Shown here piece by piece: positions 5,688 through 8,878 of a stretch of DNA of 8,878 nucleotides. Source of the DNA: JBHEPS01 sp046261635 (GTDB lineage Bacteria; Acidobacteriota; Thermoanaerobaculia; Gp7-AA8); NCBI GenBank assembly GCA_046261635.1, contig JBHEOL010000045.1:1-8878 (forward strand). Direction: 5' to 3'. The notes below the pieces were generated by a model that saw only the letters and a list, made by a program, of their open reading frames with translations, was not told where the DNA came from and ran no database searches. The translations under genes and the position numbers were made by a program. Positions within the stretch are counted from its first letter, which is position 1; each line of letters starts with the position of its first letter.

Positions 5688-6203
5688 TCAGATGGTCCGA
5701 ACGCGAGAAAGAGCGCCGACCGCGGCGGCGCCGGGTGCGAACGAGCCGAGCCCCGCGGTACACCAGGCGAAATCCGGAGCGATGCCGGCGACCATGAGCG
5801 CCTCGTCGGGACAAAGCTCGGTGAGCGCCGCGCCCAGAGCCCGGGCATCGGTGCGGTCATCGGTCTCGATGATGAAAGTGGCATCGAAGGGAAGCTCGAG
5901 CACCCAGCCGAGACGTTCGAGCGCGCCGTGAAGCTCGTTGTAGTCCGCGCCGGGTGTGAGGCTGTGCCGCACGAGCACGTACTCTCGCGAGCGCCGCAGG
6001 TCGAGCGCCGCCACCATCAGCTTCGCGTCGCCTCCGAGCTTCATCCTGAGGTAGCGCACGATCGTCGCAGCCCGTCGCCGCGGCAGCGTCACTTCCCAGC
6101 TCTGATCGAAATTCGGTCTCGCGCCGAGTCGCTTGAGCGCTTCGGAGACCTCAACGGTGAGATCACCCTCGTAACAGATCTGGAACAGCCCGTCCTCACC
6201 CAT
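5688..6203 (-). CDS. Tandem ferredoxin-like (Cas2/SinR-like) protein
   Basis: The 171-residue protein appears to hold two copies of a beta-alpha-beta-beta-alpha-beta unit, about residues 6-68 and 75-143. Matching pieces are EALKRLG (21-27) with GALERLG (93-99), FDQSWEVTL (32-40) with FDATFIIET (106-114), and GDAKLMVAALD (58-68) with PDEALMVAGIA (132-142). The second copy (YVLVRHSL, DYNELHGALERLG, FIIETD, ALMVAGIAPDFAW) resembles Cas2-fold proteins of the SinR type. The Asp that ends the first strand of active Cas2 nucleases is absent in copy two. Residues 144-171 form a small Ala/Gly-rich tail. No cas genes or repeats are near, so a CRISPR role is not implied. GGGAGGG (6214-6208) lies 4 bases before the ATG; the longer open frame upstream to 6491 runs through the neighbouring gene. 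Fold assignment is inference from pattern; the gene itself is likely real. Confidence 0.75.
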   Translation of the reverse strand: MGEDGLFQICYEGDLTVEVSEALKRLGARPNFDQSWEVTLPRRRAATIVRYLRMKLGGDAKLMVAALDLRRSREYVLVRHSLTPGADYNELHGALERLGWVLELPFDATFIIETDDRTDARALGAALTELCPDEALMVAGIAPDFAWCTAGLGSFAPGAAAVGALSRVRTI

Positions 6204-6244
6204 CACACCCTCCCGCTCCGATCGAAATTCAAAGGGGTCGAAAA

Positions 6245-6253
6245 ATTGTAGCA
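6245..6253 (-). promoter_or_regulatory. Extended -10 promoter of the tandem-repeat gene
   Basis: On the minus strand TGCTACAAT is an extended -10 (TGn plus TACAAT, 5 of 6 to consensus), followed by TTTTTCG. It would start transcription near 6238, giving a leader of about 35 bases. The -35 region is poor, as is common with extended -10 promoters. Confidence 0.5.
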
Positions 6254-6336
6254 CGCCGACCGCGGCGGGTGCGAAGACGAAACCCTGGCCTCGCGCTCCG
6301 CTTCGCGACAGAATGAGCCGCGGAGGTTCGAAAGCG

Positions 6337-6615
6337 ATGAAGGCTACTGCCGAGATCCAGGTCATCCCCATCGGAAGCGGTGTTTCGGTCCGGAAGGAAG
6401 TCCGGCGCGCACACGAGTTGATTCGTGACTCGGGGCTCACCGTCGAGCTGCACGCGTATGGCACCAACGTCGAGGGGGAGCTCGACGACATCCTCGCGAT
6501 CGTCAGCCGCGTCCACGCGACGCTTCACGACGAAGGCGTCGTCCGTCTCTCGACGTTCCTCAAGCTCGGGACTCGTACCGACAAAGAGCCCAGCCTGGCG
6601 GCGAAGAAGCTCTGA
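6337..6615 (+). CDS. MTH1187/YkoF-family thiamine-binding-like protein
   Basis: A 92-residue cytoplasmic protein of the MTH1187/YkoF group (thiamine-binding fold, ferredoxin-like). Family features in order are AEIQVIPIGSG (5-15), a helix VRKEVRRAHELIRDSG (18-33), VELHAYGTNVEGELDDIL (36-53), a second helix with VSRVHATLHDEG, and the last strand VRLSTFLKLGTRTDK. Length is usual for the family. YkoF binds thiamine or its hydroxymethyl-pyrimidine part; for single-domain members the ligand is mostly unproven, and no thiamine gene or TPP riboswitch is nearby. The start at 6337 is chosen over ATG at 6313 because family members begin just before AEI.VIP and GGAGG (6322-6326) lies 10 bases upstream. 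It is followed after 4 bases by the HIT gene. Confidence 0.85.
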   Translation: MKATAEIQVIPIGSGVSVRKEVRRAHELIRDSGLTVELHAYGTNVEGELDDILAIVSRVHATLHDEGVVRLSTFLKLGTRTDKEPSLAAKKL

Positions 6616-6619
6616 GCTC

Positions 6620-7036
6620 ATGACCGCGACCTCCTGCACGATCTGCGACTGGCCGGAAGAGGAGATCCTGGCCGCCGCCGAAGAGGCGAAGGCCTTTTTC
6701 GTGCGGCTGCCGGCGCGACCGGGTCACATCGCCGTCGCCACGAGAGCCCATCGTCCGCTGCTCCAGGATGCCACTCCTTCGGAAGCGGCCGCCGTCCTTC
6801 GCCTCGCCCGGGACGTGGCCGAGGCCGCCGCGGCGATCCTCGGCGTCGAGAAGTTCTACCTGGCCGCCGTCGGCGATGTCGATCCGCACTTTCACATTCA
6901 CCTCCTCCCGAAAACGCACGACGACTCGAGACTCGGCCCGTTCCTCTTCTCCCCCGCCGGCTGGCAGGGACACAGCGGCCTCGATCACGATCCCGCGATC
7001 GAGGCGCGGATCCGGGAGGCTCTCGGCCGCGGTTGA
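6620..7036 (+). CDS. HIT-family nucleotide hydrolase/transferase
   Basis: A 138-residue protein of the histidine-triad superfamily, which acts on nucleoside phosphoramidates or dinucleoside polyphosphates. The triad HFHIHLLP is at 90-97, with H92 or H94 carrying the catalytic role depending on numbering convention. CTIC at 6-9 and H45 in RAHRP match the zinc-binding positions found in many HIT proteins, and RPGHIAVATRAHRP (33-46) is the usual strand before the triad. The tail SPAGWQGHSGLDHDP is longer than in HINT-type proteins and unassigned. The start ATG is 4 bases after the preceding stop, without a strong Shine-Dalgarno, pointing to translational coupling. The frame extends upstream to 6425 only as a shadow of the preceding gene. 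Exact substrate is unknown. Confidence 0.88.
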   Translation: MTATSCTICDWPEEEILAAAEEAKAFFVRLPARPGHIAVATRAHRPLLQDATPSEAAAVLRLARDVAEAAAAILGVEKFYLAAVGDVDPHFHIHLLPKTHDDSRLGPFLFSPAGWQGHSGLDHDPAIEARIREALGRG

Positions 7037-7062
7037 TACCGTCAAACCACGGCTACTACAAT
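7033..7062 (+). promoter_or_regulatory. Sigma-70-like promoter for a leaderless DUF72 message
   Basis: TTGATA (7033-7038) and TACAAT (7057-7062), each 5 of 6 to consensus, are spaced 18 bases apart. TACAAT ends 5 bases before the ATG at 7068, so transcription should start at the start codon itself. The -35 overlaps the HIT stop codon. The gene has no Shine-Dalgarno, consistent with a leaderless transcript. Confidence 0.6.
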
Positions 7063-7067
7063 CCGCC

Positions 7068-7790
7068 ATGCTCCTCCACCTCGGCACCAGCGGGTTCTCC
7101 TACAAGGAATGGAAGGGGAGCTTTTATCCGGAGGATCTTCCGCAGAAGCAGTACCTCTCGTACTACGCCGGACGGTTCCCGGCCGTGGAAATCAACAACA
7201 CGTTCTACCGGATGCCGGCTCCCTCGATGCTCGAGGGATGGACCGAGCAGGTTCCCGAGGGTTTCCGGTTCGTGCTGAAGGCTCCACAACGGATCACCCA
7301 TCAGAAGAAGCTCGTGGACGCCGGCGAGGAAGTCACCCGCCTGGTCGAGGTCTCCACCTCCCTCGGGCCGCACCTCGGCCCGATCCTTTTTCAGCTTCCT
7401 CCATACCTCCGCCGCGACGACGCGAAGCTCACCGCCTTTCTCGAGACGATTCCGGCCGGGACGTCGTTCGCATTCGAGTTCCGTCACGAAAGCTGGCGCG
7501 ATGCCGCCGTCGAGGGAATTCTCGGCCGGAGAAATGCCGCGGTCTGCATCGCCGAGACCGATGAACAGCAGACCGAAAAGCTCGAGGATGGGCCGGCGGA
7601 CTGGGGATATCTCCGCCTCCGCCGAACCGAGTACGAGAACGACGCGCTCTCGCGCTGGGCCGACCGGATCGCGGCGAGAAACTGGCGCGAGGCGTGGCTC
7701 TTCTTCAAGCACGAGGACGAGGGAAAAGGTCCCGCGTTCGCCGATGAGTTCTCCCGGCTGGCCGAGCGCGCGGGAATCACTCTCGCGTAG
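7068..7790 (+). CDS. DUF72 (YecE-like) TIM-barrel protein
   Basis: A 240-residue cytoplasmic protein of the DUF72/YecE family, predicted to fold as a TIM barrel; the biochemical function of the family is not established. Hallmarks in order: LGTSGFSYKEWKGSFYP (5-21), VEINNTFYRMP (40-50), FRFVLKAPQRITH (66-78), LGPILFQLPP (103-112), FEFRHESW (136-143), YLRLRR (181-186) and FFKHEDEG (212-219). Length is close to the family norm, and the N terminus begins directly at the first strand, supporting the ATG at 7068. The frame is open upstream to 6768, but only as a shadow of the HIT gene. It sits 31 bases after the HIT stop with a promoter of its own and no ribosome-binding site. It may also be read from the upstream pair. 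Confidence 0.92.
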   Translation: MLLHLGTSGFSYKEWKGSFYPEDLPQKQYLSYYAGRFPAVEINNTFYRMPAPSMLEGWTEQVPEGFRFVLKAPQRITHQKKLVDAGEEVTRLVEVSTSLGPHLGPILFQLPPYLRRDDAKLTAFLETIPAGTSFAFEFRHESWRDAAVEGILGRRNAAVCIAETDEQQTEKLEDGPADWGYLRLRRTEYENDALSRWADRIAARNWREAWLFFKHEDEGKGPAFADEFSRLAERAGITLA

Positions 7791-7901
7791 GTGAGTCGCT
7801 GGCTTCTGCCGCGAGCGAGCGAAGGATTCGCTTGACGTGGCAGACGGGGATGACGGGTCCGCAATGCCCGGGGGACCGTTGAAACCTTCCAGAACCATGG
7901 G

Positions 7902-7915
7902 TTTACGCCCGTAAA
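7902..7915. repeat. Short perfect inverted repeat, possible operator
   Basis: TTTACG and CGTAAA flank a 2-base centre about 67 bases upstream of the extended -10 at 7979. A dimeric regulator site is possible. At 6 bases per arm chance is also possible, and the distance is rather large for a repressor. Confidence 0.3.
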
Positions 7916-7978
7916 GAGCGCCAGCCGGGCACAGAATTACGTTCCTGTCACGGATCGGAACACGTTTCCGGCTGAATC

Positions 7979-7987
7979 TGTTATAAG
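7979..7987 (+). promoter_or_regulatory. Extended -10 promoter of the exported protein gene
   Basis: TGTTATAAG matches the extended -10 layout TGn-TATAAT with one mismatch. It predicts a start near 7994 and a leader of about 28 bases ending in AAAGGA (8009-8014), 7 bases before the ATG. No clear -35 is present. Confidence 0.5.
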
Positions 7988-8021
7988 GATTTTACCGACA
8001 ACCCCCCGAAAGGATTCATGC

Positions 8022-8588
8022 ATGAAAAAGACGAAGATAGTGGTGTCTCTGGCGGTTCTGGCCCTGGCGACAGTAACCCTCTGGGCAGCCACCCCGGGGA
8101 AGGAAGATAGCTTTGCGATCGTTCTGCCTGACGGATTCCAGAAGTTCGCGAAGCAGGTTCAGAGCGGGGAGAAGGTCACCACCTACGTCTCCAAGAACGA
8201 CAAGGGCGAGATCGTGATCGTGTCGCACGCGCTGATGGCGCCGACCGAAGATCTCGACGCCTATCTCGCCAAAGAGAAGCAATCGCTCGTGAAGAGCCTG
8301 AAGGCGACCCTCGAGTCGGAGCGCGAGGTCGAGCTCGACGGGCATAAGGGGATCAGCTTCAACTATGCGATCCAGGGCGCCCGCCCGATGTTCGGCCGCA
8401 CCGACATGGTCATCTCCAATCCGCGTCTTTACCAGGTCATCTACCTGAGCGGAGAGCAGGCAAGGGTCGGCGAGCCGAACGTCGTGTCGATGTTTTCCTC
8501 GTTCGAACTGGACGAAGATGCGATCGCCGCGGCCATTGCGGCCTCGAAGCACGAACCTGTCATCGAGACCGCTTCGAACGATCAGTAA
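8022..8588 (+). CDS. Exported protein of unknown function
   Basis: A 188-residue protein with a typical signal peptide (MKKTK, then a hydrophobic core to LWAA, cleavage near 22-23). It has no lipobox cysteine, so it is probably periplasmic. The mature part opens with FAIVLPDGFQKFAKQV, has a charged helix AYLAKEKQSLVKSLKATLESERE (77-99), then ELDGHKGISFNY, RTDMVISNPRLYQVIYLSG and FSSFELDEDAI near the end. This order (strand, amphipathic helix, DG..G..f.y strand, Y-Q-V strand, SF.L end) resembles PsbP/Mog1/DcrB-like folds, but I name no family. Shine-Dalgarno AAAGGA lies 7 bases upstream; an ATG four bases earlier is out of frame. It is a single-gene unit between its own extended -10 and a hairpin. 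Lys and Glu content is higher than in neighbouring proteins. Confidence 0.85.
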   Translation: MKKTKIVVSLAVLALATVTLWAATPGKEDSFAIVLPDGFQKFAKQVQSGEKVTTYVSKNDKGEIVIVSHALMAPTEDLDAYLAKEKQSLVKSLKATLESEREVELDGHKGISFNYAIQGARPMFGRTDMVISNPRLYQVIYLSGEQARVGEPNVVSMFSSFELDEDAIAAAIAASKHEPVIETASNDQ

Positions 8589-8605
8589 CCTGAGAATCGA
8601 ACCGA

Positions 8606-8631
8606 GGAGGCGCGGGGAAACCCGCGCCTCC
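8606..8631 (+). terminator. GC hairpin with GAAA loop
   Basis: GGAGGCGCGGG (8606-8616) pairs perfectly with CCCGCGCCTCC (8621-8631), an 11-bp stem closed by a GAAA tetraloop, starting 17 bases after the stop of the exported protein. No T run follows, so it may work with Rho or as a 3' stabiliser rather than as a classical intrinsic terminator. Confidence 0.65.
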
Positions 8632-8647
8632 GATCACGCGCCGGCCG

Positions 8648-8655
8648 CCCCCCCC
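8648..8655. repeat. C8 homopolymer
   Basis: Eight C in a row in the gap between the exported protein and RNase E/G. It lies just upstream of the predicted -35 and close to a second tract of seven C at 8677-8683. Confidence 0.7.
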
Positions 8656-8668
8656 TTCCGCAGGCCGC

Positions 8669-8697
8669 TTGACGCGCCCCCCCGACCAGATTGGAAT
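8669..8697 (+). promoter_or_regulatory. Predicted RNase E/G promoter with C7 in the spacer
   Basis: TTGACG (8669-8674, 5 of 6) and TGGAAT (8692-8697, 4 of 6) are 17 bases apart, the ideal spacing. The spacer contains seven consecutive C (8677-8683), so gain or loss of a base would change the spacing. The predicted start is around 8704. Confidence 0.45.
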
Positions 8698-8706
8698 GCA
8701 GCAACA

Positions 8707-8727
8707 GGCGCCCCGCCAGTGGGCGCC
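8707..8727 (+). promoter_or_regulatory. Leader hairpin of the RNase E/G message
   Basis: GGCGCCC (8707-8713) pairs perfectly with GGGCGCC (8721-8727) around a 7-base loop. With a transcription start near 8704 it would form the very 5' end of the message, 15 bases before the start codon and just ahead of GGAG (8733-8736). Confidence 0.45.
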
Positions 8728-8742
8728 AGTCCGGAGAAACAT

Positions 8743-8878
8743 GTGACCCGCCGAATGCTCATCAACGCGCAGCGACCCGAGGAGCTGCGCATCGCGATCG
8801 TTCGCGATTCGATTCTCGAGACCTATCAGGTCGAGGCAGGCGAAGCCAGCCAGACCCGCAGCAACATCTACCGTGGAG
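8743..8878 (+). CDS. rne/rng: Ribonuclease E/G, N-terminal fragment (runs off window)
   Basis: Only the first 45 codons are present. The start RRMLINAQRPEELRIAIV followed by LETYQVEAGE and SNIYRG is the characteristic N terminus of the RNase E/G family, leading into the S1 RNA-binding domain. These endonucleases cut single-stranded RNA near 5' monophosphate ends and act in rRNA processing and mRNA decay. Whether this is the short G type or the long E type cannot be told from the fragment. The start is GTG at 8743: GGAG (8733-8736) lies 6 bases upstream, and the overlapping ATG at 8741 reads straight into a stop. An internal ATG at 8755 would also work but lacks a ribosome-binding site. The reading frame stays open to the window edge. 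Confidence 0.9.
   Translation, partial: MTRRMLINAQRPEELRIAIVRDSILETYQVEAGEASQTRSNIYRG

Larger units (their letters stand above)
7791..8021. other. Intergenic region before the exported protein
   Basis: This 231-base gap has no supported gene. It holds a perfect inverted repeat TTTACG-CC-CGTAAA at 7902-7915, which has the look of a small operator, and a weaker one pairing GTTCC with GGAAC at about 7942-7961. The promoter and ribosome-binding site of the next gene lie at its right end, separated by a C6 run (8002-8007). I saw no riboswitch pattern that I could name. Confidence 0.5.

Noticed and set aside
4787..5814. Longer 332-residue version of the barrel protein
   Set aside because: The extension overlaps the end of the neighbouring gene, crosses the C10 tract and reads as Arg-rich nonsense, while a near-perfect Shine-Dalgarno and signal peptide fix the start at the TTG at 5559.
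5688..6203. Cas2 as part of a CRISPR-Cas adaptation module
   Set aside because: There is no cas1, no effector and no repeat array in the window, and the catalytic Asp of the second unit is absent. Only fold similarity is claimed.
6204..6336. TPP riboswitch ahead of the MTH1187-type gene
   Set aside because: The divergent gap lacks recognisable THI-box core motifs and is mostly occupied by the minus-strand promoter region.
7838..7860. TTGACG at 7832-7837 as the -35 of a promoter
   Set aside because: No -10-like hexamer occurs 16-18 bases downstream; the sequence there is GC-rich.

Overview
This is a GC-rich chromosomal stretch from a Gram-negative bacterium. Nine complete genes and the start of a tenth are supported. 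Gram-negative character comes from a predicted outer-membrane beta-barrel and several Sec-type signal peptides. The mix of families (exported M49-like peptidase, exported PHP hydrolase, MTH1187-type protein, DUF72 protein, RNase E/G) would fit Acidobacteriota or a nearby deep-branching phylum, but that placement is inference. No mobile element, CRISPR array, tRNA or rRNA is visible.

Layout. Bases 1-142 hold only a GC-rich hairpin. A large exported zinc peptidase of M49 type (143-1939, minus) is divergent from a NarK-type nitrate/nitrite-family transporter (2115-3290, plus). The transporter converges, 10 bases apart, with a small unknown acidic protein (3301-3645, minus). An exported PHP metallohydrolase (3766-4749, minus) and a small outer-membrane barrel protein with a TTG start (4816-5559, minus) follow, separated by a strong hairpin terminator. 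Next is a 171-residue protein (5688-6203, minus) that reads as two tandem copies of a ferredoxin-like, Cas2/SinR-like fold. It is divergent from a short plus-strand cluster: an MTH1187/YkoF-type thiamine-binding-like protein (6337-6615), a HIT-family hydrolase (6620-7036) and a DUF72 TIM-barrel protein (7068-7790). An exported unknown protein (8022-8588) with its own promoter and terminator follows, and the window ends in the first 45 codons of an RNase E/G gene (8743 onward).

How the parts relate. Most genes look like independent single-gene units. Only the MTH1187-type and HIT genes (4-base gap) look translationally coupled. The DUF72 gene appears to have a promoter overlapping the HIT stop codon and to give a leaderless message; the PHP gene has a similar start. 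Poly-C tracts occur in regulatory gaps: C10 upstream of the barrel gene, and C8 and C7 ahead of RNase E/G, the C7 lying inside the promoter spacer. The observations most worth following are the tandem Cas2-like protein, the Thr replacing a conserved signature Asn in the NarK-like transporter, the HEXXH (not HEXXGH) form of the peptidase, and the possible structured leaders of the peptidase and RNase E/G genes. I see no clearly new multi-gene system.
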